64,000 nucleotides of DNA. Origin: JAIBCC01 sp963763855. GTDB taxonomy: Bacteria > Acidobacteriota > Blastocatellia > Pyrinomonadales > Pyrinomonadaceae. The notes beneath the pieces are model-generated. The model did not search any database. It worked only from the letters and a program-made list of their open reading frames with translations, and was not told where the DNA came from. This document shows, one piece after another, positions 8,947 through 17,472 of this stretch. The number at the start of each line of letters is the position of its first letter. The stretch's first letter is position 1. The DNA lies in NCBI GenBank assembly GCA_963763855.1, contig CAVXPU010000005.1, forward strand, positions 248,001 to 312,000. The letters are read 5' to 3'. The translations under genes and the position numbers were made by a program.

Positions 8947-10076
8947 AGCCGATTAAAGTTTTACATGTTGTTGACCTTGAAGTAGAAAATTATTATCTAA
9001 ATAATCTAGTTGATTTTACAAACAAAGATTTGGTTGAATTTTCCTTTGTAAATTTCGGAAAAAATGAATGTGGTTTTGCAGATGGAATAAAAAAGCGTAA
9101 TTGCAAAATTTATTCAATAGAAAGACAAAGCCGTAAAGATTTTCCTCAACTTATCAAAGAAGTAAGCAAAATCTTGAAAACAGAAAATCCTGATATCGTT
9201 CACACACATCTTTTTTATCCAAGTGTGATTGGGTTATCAGTGGCTAAATTTCAAAAACGTAAAACTGTTTTAACTAGACATCATTCCGATGCCCTGCATT
9301 TACTTCCATCAAAATTAAAACGCTCATTTTATCTGACGTTAGAAAATTACATTAGCAAGAATTCAGATCATATTATTGCTCCTTCGAGAGCGGTCAGAGA
9401 ATGCTTAGTTGAGTGGGAAAATGTTTCAAACGAAAAGATTTCGATAATTCCCTACGGACAAACAATTGAACGCTTTGAGTCAATTACGGATGAAAACATT
9501 GCAGCAAAACGGAATGAACTTGGGATGAATAATCAACTTTCATTAGTTTGTGTTTCACGACTTTTCAATCGCAAAGGACATATTTATCTCTTTGAAGCCC
9601 TTGCACCCTTAATAAAAAATGGATTAAGAACTAAACTTTATTTAGTCGGAGCTGGTGATTACAAAGAAAAGCTAGAAGACATTGCAAAGAAATTAGAAAT
9701 CAGCCAAAATATTGAGTTTCTTGGCTGGAGAAATGATGGATTAGAGATTATTGCAGCAGCTGATATAATTGTCCATCCATCGTTGGAAGATGCACTTTCA
9801 TCATCTTTAATTGAATCTTTAATGCTTGCTAAACCAATCATAGCAACTGATATTAGTGGTGCAGCGGATACTTTAGATAGTGGCAGATATGGAAAACTTA
9901 TTCCGCCGGCTGATGCAGAAAGTTTCCGTCAGGCTTTAGAAGAGACTATCGAAAATCTGGAAGAGGTACGAGAAAATGCAAGATTGGGAAAACAATATTT
10001 GCTTGAATATATGGGTGCAAAAAGGGTAGCGGATGAATATAAAAAGGTTTATCAAAGAGTTTTAATGGAGAAATAG
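8943..10076 (+). CDS. glycosyltransferase family 4
   Basis: A 377-residue GT-B protein. The N-terminal domain includes DIVHTHLFYPSVIG and the C-terminal Glycos_transf_1 domain begins after IIPYGQTIERF, with LVCVSRLFNRKGH, LVGAGDYKEKLE and the donor-binding ALSSSLIESLMLAKPIIATD (E-x7-E-like arrangement near residues 280-295). This is a textbook GT4 retaining glycosyltransferase. It starts with a 4-bp overlap with the methyltransferase before it, and an FkbM methyltransferase follows after 18 bp. Sugar specificity cannot be read. Confidence 0.88.
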   Translation: MKPIKVLHVVDLEVENYYLNNLVDFTNKDLVEFSFVNFGKNECGFADGIKKRNCKIYSIERQSRKDFPQLIKEVSKILKTENPDIVHTHLFYPSVIGLSVAKFQKRKTVLTRHHSDALHLLPSKLKRSFYLTLENYISKNSDHIIAPSRAVRECLVEWENVSNEKISIIPYGQTIERFESITDENIAAKRNELGMNNQLSLVCVSRLFNRKGHIYLFEALAPLIKNGLRTKLYLVGAGDYKEKLEDIAKKLEISQNIEFLGWRNDGLEIIAAADIIVHPSLEDALSSSLIESLMLAKPIIATDISGAADTLDSGRYGKLIPPADAESFRQALEETIENLEEVRENARLGKQYLLEYMGAKRVADEYKKVYQRVLMEK

Positions 10077-10094
10077 AGTATTCTCAAATAAGTT

Positions 10095-10979
10095 ATGTCG
10101 GTAAAATCAACAGTTTTGGACAGCTTTAGAAAATTACTAGCCAATGAAAGAAGTGACAGAATACTTTCAAGGGCTATCTCATCATATCCGAATTTCTCAC
10201 TACTGAGAAAACTGATTCCCGGCAACCATCTTTATCCAAAAAACAGCAATCGAGAATCAGTTTATAACGGGATCAAATTTTTGTTAGACTTGAGCGACTA
10301 CCCTGATTGGTCGCTTTATTTTCACAATCAAAATGATTCTTCAAAAGGCGTTTTGAATTATGTTAAAGAAGGAGACGTTATTTTTGATGTTGGAGGCAAC
10401 ATTGGTCAAACTGCATTGATGTTAGCTCAAAAAGTAGGCGACACGGGAAAAGTGATTTCCTTTGAACCGTTTCCGTCAACTATTGAGAAATTCAATTCGA
10501 ATTTATCACGAAATAAAAACATCACAAATATCACTTTGGAAACGTTTGGGTTAGGTAATAAGATCGAGACATTGAAGATGGATTTCGTCTGCGATACTAA
10601 CTCCGCAGCAAATAGAATTATCCCTTTTCACTCTGCGGCAACAACAAATGTTTCAACCGTTGAGATAAATGTTTTAGACGTTTATTTGGCTAACCTTGCT
10701 GATTTGCAGAAGATTGATTTAATAAAAATCGACGTGGAAGGATTTGAATATCAAGTTTTGGAAGGGGCTAAATCAACCCTATTAAAATTTAAACCCGATT
10801 TATTCATCGAAATTAACGATTGGAATTTGAAGGCACAAGGTGCTAGTGCTAAACAGCTTTTGAGTTTTTTGAAAGACTTTAACTACGATATTGTAGATGT
10901 TTCTAGCAATAAAAAGATATTTACAGTGGAAGATTTGGAGACGCACACCGACATTTATTGCACGATGGTTAAAGTATAG
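10095..10979 (+). CDS. FkbM family methyltransferase
   Basis: A 294-residue protein with the FkbM (methyltransferase 21) signature: IFDVGGNIGQTALMLA as SAM motif I, VISFEPFPSTIEKF as the acidic loop, and IDLIKIDVEGFEYQVLEGA, the near-invariant DVEG motif of the family. FkbM enzymes O-methylate sugars and other hydroxyls and are frequent in polysaccharide clusters. It lies between a GT4 gene and an SDR gene with short spacers. The N-terminal 75 residues before the methyltransferase core are longer than in minimal FkbM proteins and have no motif I recognise. Confidence 0.87.
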   Translation: MSVKSTVLDSFRKLLANERSDRILSRAISSYPNFSLLRKLIPGNHLYPKNSNRESVYNGIKFLLDLSDYPDWSLYFHNQNDSSKGVLNYVKEGDVIFDVGGNIGQTALMLAQKVGDTGKVISFEPFPSTIEKFNSNLSRNKNITNITLETFGLGNKIETLKMDFVCDTNSAANRIIPFHSAATTNVSTVEINVLDVYLANLADLQKIDLIKIDVEGFEYQVLEGAKSTLLKFKPDLFIEINDWNLKAQGASAKQLLSFLKDFNYDIVDVSSNKKIFTVEDLETHTDIYCTMVKV

Positions 10980-10991
10980 AAAGATCGTATT

Positions 10992-11945
10992 ATGAAAAAA
11001 ACAATTTTAATTACAGGTGGAACAGGATTTCTGGGGCGACATCTCGGAACGACCTTAAACGAAAAATACAAAGTTATTTTAACAGGCAGAAATAACAAGC
11101 AAAATTATTATGCCGGGCAACTCACTGGTTGCGAGGTAATGCCTTTAGATATCACCAATATTGAATCTGTCAGAGATGTTTTCTCCGAAGCCAGACCAGA
11201 AATCGTAATCCATGCGGCAGCAACAAAATACGTTGACCTTTCGGAAAAATATCCGATGGAGTGCTTGGATGTAAATGTTACCGGTTCGCAAAATGTTGCT
11301 CGCGTTGCAATTGAAAAGAATGTTGAAACCGTGATTGGCATGTCCACGGATAAATCTGCTCCTCCCGTTGCCAACACTTACGGATTAACCAAAGCCTTAA
11401 TGGAAAGATTTTTGTGTGCAATGGACGGAAAGACCGATACAAAATTTGCATGCGTAAGACATGGAAATATTGCCTGGTCTACCGGTTCTTTTTTGCCGAT
11501 TTGGAAACGAATGCTGGAAACAAATGGAGTTATTGGAAGTACTGGACCTGAAATGACAAGGTATCTTTCTAATGTTGACGAAGCATCGGAACTAGTAATT
11601 ACTGCGTTTGAGAAAATTGATGAAGTTCGTGGCGGTTGTTTATCACGTGAAATGAAAAAAGTGCAAATTGGAAATGTTGCCGATTGCTGGACAAAGAATC
11701 TTGGCGGACGCTGGGAAAAAATTGAAGGTCGTCCCGGTGAACGTTTGCACGAGTATTTAATGGGTGAGCCTGAATTGCCCTATACAAGCCAAGTTGAATA
11801 TGACGGAATAATTCATTACCTGACTCTTTTTAATCAATTTGCCGAAAACCCAGTGGAAAAAGTTCGTTGTTCTGAAGATGCCGAACATCTGACTGAATCG
11901 GAAATGCTTAAAATTATTAATAATCCACCAACAGAGGAAGTTTAA
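10992..11945 (+). CDS. polysaccharide biosynthesis SDR, CapD/UDP-GlcNAc 4,6-dehydratase-like
   Basis: A 317-residue Polysacc_synt_2 enzyme. The nucleotide site is ITGGTGFLGRH; the active-site region reads MSTDKSAPPVANTYGLTK, matching the STDK(A)-x-P-x-N-x-x-(G)-x-TK pattern of PseB/CapD/PglF-type dehydratases, with Tyr and Lys of the YxxxK motif. RHGNIAWSTGSFLPIW parallels the family's R-x-GN-x-x-(S)-x-GS segment. These enzymes dehydrate UDP-HexNAc; the substrate here is inferred. It sits directly before a sugar nucleotidyltransferase with no gap, suggesting that the two make one activated sugar. Confidence 0.82.
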   Translation: MKKTILITGGTGFLGRHLGTTLNEKYKVILTGRNNKQNYYAGQLTGCEVMPLDITNIESVRDVFSEARPEIVIHAAATKYVDLSEKYPMECLDVNVTGSQNVARVAIEKNVETVIGMSTDKSAPPVANTYGLTKALMERFLCAMDGKTDTKFACVRHGNIAWSTGSFLPIWKRMLETNGVIGSTGPEMTRYLSNVDEASELVITAFEKIDEVRGGCLSREMKKVQIGNVADCWTKNLGGRWEKIEGRPGERLHEYLMGEPELPYTSQVEYDGIIHYLTLFNQFAENPVEKVRCSEDAEHLTESEMLKIINNPPTEEV

Positions 11946-12617
11946 ATGATGATTCGACACGCAATTATTATGGCGGCAGGCAGAGGAACTCGAATGGCTC
12001 CGCTAACCGATGCACTACCAAAGCCAATGGCTCCTTATGACGGCTCTACACTTATTGCTCGTGGAATAGAAAAGATCCGAGATAGAATCCCGTATATTCA
12101 TATAACTGTCGGATACAAAAAGGCTATGCTTGCCCAACACGTTATTGAACATGGTGCAAGCTCTGTTTTTAACACCGAAGGTCAAAGTAATTCGTGGTGG
12201 ATTTACAACACCCTTTTGAAAGATTTAGACGAACCAATCTATGTTTTAACTTGTGACAATGTAGTTGAATTGGATTTTGATTTAATTGAAGAAAGTTATC
12301 GTTCGCTTGAAAATCCTGCGTGTATGTTAGTTCCTATTACACCTGTTGAGGGTTTAGATGGCGATTATATTTATCATAAGAATTATGTTGTAACAAAGCT
12401 TTCTAGAGATGAACCAGCAGAAATTTACTGTTCAGGAATTCAAATCCTAAACCCTAAAAAGATTAATGAATTAACCGAGCAAAGCGGAAATTTTTACTCG
12501 GTTTGGCAACAGTTAATTGGGAAAAAAGAACTTAAAACATCTTCTATATATCCAAATAAATGGTTTGCAGTTGACACCATTGAACAATTAACTAATCTTA
12601 ACCAATCCCCTTTTTAA
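11946..12617 (+). CDS. sugar-1-phosphate nucleotidyltransferase (NTP_transferase family)
   Basis: A 223-residue nucleotidyltransferase starting ATG ATG directly after the previous stop. The signature is IIMAAGRGTRMAPLTDALPKPM (7-28), split here by description: the G-x-G-x-R phosphate loop followed by the KP motif of the sugar-phosphate site. VLTCDNVVELDFDL provides the metal-binding Asp. It is short like RmlA-related or phosphocholine cytidylyltransferase-like (LicC) enzymes. It activates a sugar or polyol phosphate with CTP or another NTP; which one is not clear. Confidence 0.83.
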   Translation: MMIRHAIIMAAGRGTRMAPLTDALPKPMAPYDGSTLIARGIEKIRDRIPYIHITVGYKKAMLAQHVIEHGASSVFNTEGQSNSWWIYNTLLKDLDEPIYVLTCDNVVELDFDLIEESYRSLENPACMLVPITPVEGLDGDYIYHKNYVVTKLSRDEPAEIYCSGIQILNPKKINELTEQSGNFYSVWQQLIGKKELKTSSIYPNKWFAVDTIEQLTNLNQSPF

Positions 12618-12619
12618 AG

Positions 12620-13531
12620 ATGAAGGATATTTTATTTTCGATTGTAATCCCAACGTATAATAGGGAGAAATTTATTGTGAATACGCTTCACAGTGTGTTC
12701 TCACAAACTTATAAAAATTACGAAGTAATCGTGGTTGATAATTGTTCAACTGATAATACTGAAACTATCTTAAAACCTTATATCGAAGCTAACAATATTC
12801 GTTTCATTAAAAACGAGCAAAATTATGAACGAGCTAGGTCAAGAAATACTGGAATGGAGAATGCCAGTGGGGATTTTTTAACGTTGCTTGATTCTGATGA
12901 TTTTATGTATCCAAATTGTTTAGCGGATGCGGCAGATTTTGCTCAAAAAAACCCGCAATTAAAATGTTTCCATAACCTTTTTGAAATGGTGAACGATAGA
13001 AACGAAGTGATTTATAATTACGACTTCATCGAAATAGACAACCAAATTGAAGATATTGCTAAGGGGAATTTCATGTCTTGCATTGGGAACTTTATTCATA
13101 AAGAAATATATTCAAAATACAGGTTTGAAACTTTTCAAGATTTAACTGGTGTCGAAGATTGGGAATTTTGGTTGCAAGTTTTAGCTGATTACGAAGTAAA
13201 ACGAATTAACAAAATTAATTGTGGAGTGCTACATCACGAGACTCGTAGTGTGCAAACGCAAAACATTGAAAGTTTGGAAAGAGGATATGAGTTTTTAATT
13301 AACAAATATAAAGTAGATAAACATTTATCAAAAATTTATGCCCCATATATCCAAGAAATTGAGAGCAGTTCTTATATTTATCTAGCTATTTTAGGAAATA
13401 CGGGAGCTTTTTTTGACAAGGCGAAATACTACTTGCTGAAAGCAAGACAAGCAAATCCAAAAATAGTTTTTAGCAAGAGATTTATTAAAGTTTATATAAG
13501 GGCGATGCTAAAGAGCCAAATTAAGAAATGA
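12620..13531 (+). CDS. glycosyltransferase family 2
   Basis: A 303-residue GT-A protein: SIVIPTYNREKFIV at the N-terminus, VIVVDNCSTDNTE for the nucleotide, ARSRNTGMENASG, and the DxD-type LLDSDDFM near residue 90. GVEDWEFWLQVL corresponds to the conserved ED-x-x catalytic base segment of GT2 enzymes. Two bases separate it from the previous gene and it overlaps the next glycosyltransferase by 4 bp. The specificity is not readable. Confidence 0.88.
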   Translation: MKDILFSIVIPTYNREKFIVNTLHSVFSQTYKNYEVIVVDNCSTDNTETILKPYIEANNIRFIKNEQNYERARSRNTGMENASGDFLTLLDSDDFMYPNCLADAADFAQKNPQLKCFHNLFEMVNDRNEVIYNYDFIEIDNQIEDIAKGNFMSCIGNFIHKEIYSKYRFETFQDLTGVEDWEFWLQVLADYEVKRINKINCGVLHHETRSVQTQNIESLERGYEFLINKYKVDKHLSKIYAPYIQEIESSSYIYLAILGNTGAFFDKAKYYLLKARQANPKIVFSKRFIKVYIRAMLKSQIKK

Positions 13532-14781
13532 ATTTCAAAACCTTATACCTCTGCTATTTCGGCTTGCGTGAACCACTTGTGCAAACGCAAGTTTTACCAT
13601 ATCTGCGAGAAATTGCTAAAGGTGGAATCAGAGTTTTTCTGCTGACATTTGAACAAAGCCCGAAACAAAATTGGACGAGCGAACAAATTGCCGAATCGCG
13701 TAAAAATCTTGAAAATGAAGATATTTATTGGGAATACTTAACTTATCATAAAACTCCTTCAGTTCCGGCTACAATTTATGATGTTTTTTGGGGAGCGTTT
13801 TTCGCTTGGAAACTTGCCCGTAAAGAAAAGATCGACGTGTTTCACGGTCGCGTGCATATTCCGACGATGATGGGTTGGATTGCTAATAAATTTTTGCGGC
13901 GGAAAGTAAAACTTTTATTTGATATTCGTGGATTCTTTCCGGAAGAATATGTTGATGCAGGGATTTGGCAAAAAACGAGTTTTGCTTACAAAATGGTCAA
14001 ATATTGCGAAAAATTGATGCTTCGTGATGCCGATGGTTTTGTAATGCTGACTGATAAGGGGCGAGAAATTTTGTTTCCTGAATCCAAAGAAACAGGAGTT
14101 GATAAACTTAAAAGACCTGTTGAAGTAATTCCGTGTTGTGTTGATTTAGAAAAATTTGCGGTTGTTGATGAAAACTTGCGAGCTAAAATGCGGCGAGAGT
14201 TAAATATTGAAAATAGGCAGGTTATTGTTTATGTGGGCTCATTTGGTGGATTTTATATGACGGAGGAAACTGCAGATTTTTTTGGTCTAGCAAAGCAAAA
14301 AAATCCCAACACATTCGCCTTAATTTTAACGCAAAGTAAGCCGGAAATGATTCAGCCCTTACTAGAAAAATACGGCTATGCAGATGATGATTTCTTTATC
14401 AAAAAAGTTCTGCCAAGCGATATTCCTAAATATTTATCTGCCGCCGACATTGCAGTTTCTTTTATCAAACCGTGTTATTCCAAATTATCTTCGTCCCCGA
14501 CTAAAAATGCCGAATATCTGGCGTGTGGATTGCCAATTGTAGTTAATGACAAAATTGGTGACACAACTGGATTTATTCTAACTGATCAGACCGGAGTTGT
14601 AATTGATGCCTTTTCAGTAGAAAATTACGAGAAAGCATTATCCAAAATGGATAACCTTTTTATAGATAGAAAAGGTTTGGCGGAAAGATGCAAAAATAGT
14701 GCGAAAGAAAGATTTGATTTGGTAAAAGTTGGCGGTACAAGATATAAGCGACTTTATCAAAGAATTTTGCATAAAGATTAG
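13528..14781 (+). CDS. glycosyltransferase family 4-type
   Basis: A 417-residue GT-B enzyme. The N-terminal domain contains KIDVFHGRVHIPTMMGW and the C-terminal domain contains VIVYVGSFGGFYMT, a V-L-P-S-D-I-P-K-Y-L-S-A-A-D-I stretch, and SPTKNAEYLACGLPIVVND, the donor-binding region. ATGA overlap with the preceding GT2 gene and an 11-bp gap to another GT suggest co-translation. It probably extends the lipid-linked repeat unit on the cytoplasmic face. Confidence 0.85.
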   Translation: MNFKTLYLCYFGLREPLVQTQVLPYLREIAKGGIRVFLLTFEQSPKQNWTSEQIAESRKNLENEDIYWEYLTYHKTPSVPATIYDVFWGAFFAWKLARKEKIDVFHGRVHIPTMMGWIANKFLRRKVKLLFDIRGFFPEEYVDAGIWQKTSFAYKMVKYCEKLMLRDADGFVMLTDKGREILFPESKETGVDKLKRPVEVIPCCVDLEKFAVVDENLRAKMRRELNIENRQVIVYVGSFGGFYMTEETADFFGLAKQKNPNTFALILTQSKPEMIQPLLEKYGYADDDFFIKKVLPSDIPKYLSAADIAVSFIKPCYSKLSSSPTKNAEYLACGLPIVVNDKIGDTTGFILTDQTGVVIDAFSVENYEKALSKMDNLFIDRKGLAERCKNSAKERFDLVKVGGTRYKRLYQRILHKD

Positions 14782-14792
14782 GTTTTTAAGAA

Positions 14793-15896
14793 ATGATAAA
14801 TGTTTTAGGTCTCTGCTCTTATCCGATTGAAGCGGCTGCTACTCGTTATCGCTTGGCACAGTTTGTTGAGCCACTCAAAGAAAATGGGATAAATCTCGAA
14901 ATTAGTCCATTTTTAGATTCCGCAGGCTTTGCTTCACTTTATCAAAACCAAAATCTCAGCAAAAAAATTGCCGGAATTGGAATGCCTTTTTTCCAACGTC
15001 TTTCAGAAATCAGCAAAATCAAAAAATTTGATTTGATTTATGTGCAACGTGAGGCAATGCTTTTTGGACCCGTTTTCTTTGAATGGATTTATCAAAAAGT
15101 TGGCAATATTCCGATGATTTTGGACCTCGATGATGCAACGTATATTTCTTATGTTAGCCCAACTTATGGAAAAGTCGGCAGTTTTTTCAAATTTTTCAGC
15201 AAAACTGATAGCTTGATAAAACGTGCTAATTTGGTTGTTTGTGGTAATCGTTTTATTGCTGAATATGTTGAAAAACAAGGCGGACAGGCAATCATTGTTC
15301 CGACCGTCGTTGATACAAACATTTTCTCGCCAATTAAAAAGAATAACGAAATTCCGATTATTGGATGGATTGGAACACATTCAACTTTTCCTTTATTACA
15401 ATCAATTTTTCCAGTTTTAGAAGAATTAGCAATAAATTATAAATTTATCTTAAAAATTGTTGGTTCAGGCGAAAAAAATGTTGAAATCAAAGGCGTAACT
15501 ATTGAAAATTTGCCTTGGAAAATGGAGCGAGAAACAGAAGATTTTCAATCTTTAGATATTGGGCTTTATCCGATAGCAACATCTGATTCAGCCGTAAATG
15601 AATGGATATTGGGTAAATCCGGCTTTAAAGCCATTCAATATATGGCAGTTGGCATACCTTTTGTGGTTACTCCGATCGGAGTTTGTGCGGAAATGGGTGA
15701 GGAGAATATTACCCACCTTACCGCAACGAGTAAACGAGAGTGGTATAATGCTTTAGAAAAATTGTTAGCAGACAAGAATCTGCGAGAAAGACTGGGAATG
15801 AGAGCAAGGCAAAATTCTTTGGAAACTTATACAGTGGAAAAACAGGTGGAGATTTTAGTAAATACGTTCCAAAAAGTTTCTAAAATTGATTTATGA
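14793..15896 (+). CDS. glycosyltransferase (GT4-like)
   Basis: A 367-residue GT-B protein, beginning INVLGLCSYPIEAAATRYR, a form often seen in GT4 enzymes of surface-polysaccharide clusters, and containing DLIYVQREAM, PMILDLDDATY, IIGWIGTHSTFPLL and the C-terminal ESG-like site KSGFKAIQYMAVGIPFVVT. The gene follows another GT by 11 bp and overlaps the next methyltransferase by 4 bp. Which linkage it forms is unknown. Confidence 0.83.
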   Translation: MINVLGLCSYPIEAAATRYRLAQFVEPLKENGINLEISPFLDSAGFASLYQNQNLSKKIAGIGMPFFQRLSEISKIKKFDLIYVQREAMLFGPVFFEWIYQKVGNIPMILDLDDATYISYVSPTYGKVGSFFKFFSKTDSLIKRANLVVCGNRFIAEYVEKQGGQAIIVPTVVDTNIFSPIKKNNEIPIIGWIGTHSTFPLLQSIFPVLEELAINYKFILKIVGSGEKNVEIKGVTIENLPWKMERETEDFQSLDIGLYPIATSDSAVNEWILGKSGFKAIQYMAVGIPFVVTPIGVCAEMGEENITHLTATSKREWYNALEKLLADKNLRERLGMRARQNSLETYTVEKQVEILVNTFQKVSKIDL

Positions 15897-16726
15897 GCGT
15901 TAATTTAGACATTAAAACCGTTGAAGACTTTGGCGAAGAATGGAAAAGATTTGACCAAACTGAATTGGATGAAACTGAAGCATTTGATTTGTTTGAACGA
16001 TATTTCGCCATTTTCCCTTGGGATTCTTTGCCTAAAAATGCTGTCGGCTTTGATTTAGGTTGTGGAAGTGGACGTTGGGCAAAATTAGCAGCAACGAAAG
16101 TTGAAAAACTTCATTGTATAGATGCGAGCATTGAGGCTTTGAAAGTAGCCCAAAAGAATCTCTCGACGGCAGGAAATGCAGAATTTCATAATGCTTCGGT
16201 GGAATCAATTCCGCTAGCTGATAATTCAATGGATTTTGGATATTCGCTAGGCGTGTTGCATCACATTCCAAACACGGCAAATGGCATTAAATCCTGTGTC
16301 GAAAAGGTAAAACCTTCAGCACCTTTTTTAGTTTATTTATATTACGCTTTTGATAATCGTCCAATTTGGTTTCGTTTAATTTGGAAAATATCTGATTTAT
16401 TTCGACAATTTATTTGTCTTATGCCCTTTGCATTAAAAAAAATTGTGACGGATATAATTGCCCTATTAGTTTATCTACCATTGGCTAGATTGGCTCTTTT
16501 GTCAGAAAAATTTAATATTAAGATAGATTCTTTTCCGCTTTCGGTCTATCGGAATCAGAGTTTTTACACGATGCGGACTGATTCGCTTGACCGTTTTGGA
16601 ACGAGACTCGAACAAAGATTTACTCGCTTACAAATTACTGAAATGATGGAATCGGCTGGATTAGAAAATATTAGATTTAGCGAAGATTTTCCTTTTTGGT
16701 GTGCGGTTGGATTTAAGAAACAATGA
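15893..16726 (+). CDS. class I SAM-dependent methyltransferase
   Basis: A 277-residue methyltransferase with motif I GFDLGCGSGRWAKL, IDASIEALK as the acidic loop, and GYSLGVLHHIPN as the post-strand-4 motif of methyltransferase 11 proteins. Residues about 145-205 are strongly hydrophobic (two candidate membrane helices), unusual for a plain cytosolic methyltransferase and suggesting action near a lipid-linked substrate. It overlaps the preceding GT by 4 bp. Acceptor unknown. Confidence 0.82.
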   Translation: MSVNLDIKTVEDFGEEWKRFDQTELDETEAFDLFERYFAIFPWDSLPKNAVGFDLGCGSGRWAKLAATKVEKLHCIDASIEALKVAQKNLSTAGNAEFHNASVESIPLADNSMDFGYSLGVLHHIPNTANGIKSCVEKVKPSAPFLVYLYYAFDNRPIWFRLIWKISDLFRQFICLMPFALKKIVTDIIALLVYLPLARLALLSEKFNIKIDSFPLSVYRNQSFYTMRTDSLDRFGTRLEQRFTRLQITEMMESAGLENIRFSEDFPFWCAVGFKKQ

Positions 16727-16733
16727 GTTTTGG

Positions 16734-16749
16734 GAGGAAATAGTCAATT
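16734..16749 (+). promoter_or_regulatory. Shine-Dalgarno GGAGG before an ATT codon (possible non-canonical start)
   Basis: GGAGG at 16734-16738 is followed by an 8-nt spacer and the codon ATT at 16747, in frame with the acyltransferase. The in-frame stop TAG at 16741-16743 lies between them, so translation cannot come from further upstream. No ATG, GTG or TTG lies at the proper spacing. Either ATT is the start or an ATG has been mutated or misread. Confidence 0.5.
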
Positions 16750-16779
16750 AAAACGAGTAAATTCAAATTAGCACTATTA

Positions 16780-17469
16780 TTGAGCATTGCCTTTTTGCCT
16801 TCTTTTTTGAAACGCCCGATTTATCGCGTTTTTTTTGGTTATAAAATTGGAAAACGAGTCAAAATTGGATTTTCCATTATTGATGCCAAAGAATGCTCGA
16901 TAGATGACGATGTTTCAATTGGACATCTAAACGCCATTGTCTGCATCAAAAAATTGACAATCGGCGACCACACACGAATCGGACACTTAAATATTATTCG
17001 TGGCGGCGATGAAGTAAGTTTAGGCAGATACACTGAAATAATTCGCTTAAATGAGATAAATTCGATTCCTGATCCAATAATCGTGACACCTGCCGAACCA
17101 AAGTTTATTCTCGGCAATGGCAGTATCATTACAACCTCGCATAAAATTGATTTTACGGATCGAGTTGAATTTGGAAAATGTGTAATTTTGGGAGGAAGAA
17201 ATTCGTCTTTATGGACTCACAACCGTCAGAAGACAAAACCTATAATAATTGGTGATTATAGTTATATTGGCTCTGAAATTAGGATTGCTCCCGGCGGCGA
17301 AATTCCGGCAAAATGCATAGTCGGTATTGGCTCAGTAATCACCAAAAAGTTTGAAGATGAATATTTTTTAATCGCAGGAGTTCCGGCAAAAGCGATTAAG
17401 GAACTTGATGAGGACGGGAAGTTTTTAACTGAATATAAAACGAGACCAGATTTACCGGAAGAGATTTAA
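16780..17469 (+). CDS. left-handed beta-helix acyltransferase (hexapeptide repeat)
   Basis: About 230 residues with repeated hexapeptide-like turns (IGKRVKIGFSI, IDDDVSIGHLN, IGDHTRIGHLNI and IGDYSYIGSEIRIAPGG) ending in IVGIGSVITKKF and LIAGVPAKAI, the usual end of LbH acetyltransferases such as WcaF/LacA types. It probably O- or N-acetylates a sugar of the repeat unit. The start is uncertain: no ATG is in frame. TTG at 16780 has no ribosome binding site, whereas ATT at 16747 lies 8 nt after a GGAGG (16734-16738) and would add MKTSKFKLALL to the protein. Confidence 0.82.
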   Translation: MSIAFLPSFLKRPIYRVFFGYKIGKRVKIGFSIIDAKECSIDDDVSIGHLNAIVCIKKLTIGDHTRIGHLNIIRGGDEVSLGRYTEIIRLNEINSIPDPIIVTPAEPKFILGNGSIITTSHKIDFTDRVEFGKCVILGGRNSSLWTHNRQKTKPIIIGDYSYIGSEIRIAPGGEIPAKCIVGIGSVITKKFEDEYFLIAGVPAKAIKELDEDGKFLTEYKTRPDLPEEI

Positions 17470-17472
17470 ATA

